This document shows positions 15,226-15,257 of a stretch of 15,257 nt of DNA, one piece after another. The DNA comes from JBMOLK01 sp049325575 (GTDB lineage: Bacteria > Bacillota > Clostridia > Acetivibrionales > Acetivibrionaceae), in assembly GCA_049325575.1 (NCBI GenBank), contig JBMOLK010000113.1, forward strand, positions 1-15,257. The letters run 5' to 3'. The stretch's first letter is position 1, and each line of letters begins with the position of its first letter. The position numbers and the translations under genes are program-made. Below the pieces are notes generated by a model. That model saw only the letters and a list, made by a program, of their open reading frames with translations. It did not search any database and was not told where the DNA came from.

Positions 15226-15257
15226 ATTTGCACCTCACTCTTGAATAAACTTTTACT

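Overview
This 15.3 kb, AT-rich window looks like a chromosomal segment of a low-GC Gram-positive bacterium of the class Clostridia. The basis is the set of protein families, the strong AGGAGG-type ribosome binding sites, some GTG and TTG starts, and an NAD-type (PyrK/PyrDB) dihydroorotate dehydrogenase inside a pyr operon. I infer the class from general knowledge and cannot name the species. All 13 genes lie on the minus strand, so transcription runs from high to low coordinates.

Right two thirds (15225 down to 5789): a de novo pyrimidine operon in the order pyrB-pyrC-pyrF-carA-carB-pyrK-pyrD. It covers carbamoyl phosphate synthesis (CarAB), aspartate transcarbamoylase (PyrB), dihydroorotase (PyrC), dihydroorotate dehydrogenase (PyrD with its electron-transfer subunit PyrK) and OMP decarboxylase (PyrF). 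Orotate phosphoribosyltransferase (pyrE) is not in the window, and neither is pyrR or any leader; the window ends 32 bases upstream of pyrB. Genes are tightly packed (17 bp pyrB/pyrC overlap, 8 bp pyrK/pyrD overlap). The exceptions are a 119 bp carA-pyrF gap holding a possible internal promoter and a 117 bp carB-pyrK gap holding a long palindrome.

Middle (5538-5800): an intergenic stretch with a 101 bp palindromic element that has imperfect terminal inverted repeats and is flanked by ATTTA direct repeats. It looks like a small non-autonomous insertion (MITE-like) that landed on the 3' end of pyrD and now supplies its TAG stop. A weak terminator-like hairpin follows.

Left third (5537 down to 57): a histidine-phosphatase/phosphoglycerate-mutase family gene; then a coupled trio of an SbcD/Mre11-like metallophosphoesterase, a Rad50/SbcC-like protein that stops just after its zinc-hook motif (so it lacks the C-terminal ATPase half), and an 83-residue coiled-coil protein; then rimO and pgsA, overlapping by 17 bp and preceded by a good sigma-A-type promoter. 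The window opens with at least four copies of a 14 bp AT-rich tandem repeat directly after the pgsA stop.

The most unusual items are the half-Rad50 in a conserved-looking operon context and the MITE-like element at the pyrD stop codon. The rest is ordinary housekeeping sequence. Several starts were moved from the longest open frame to a start with a proper Shine-Dalgarno sequence (rimO, the metallophosphoesterase, the phosphatase, pyrD, pyrK, carA).
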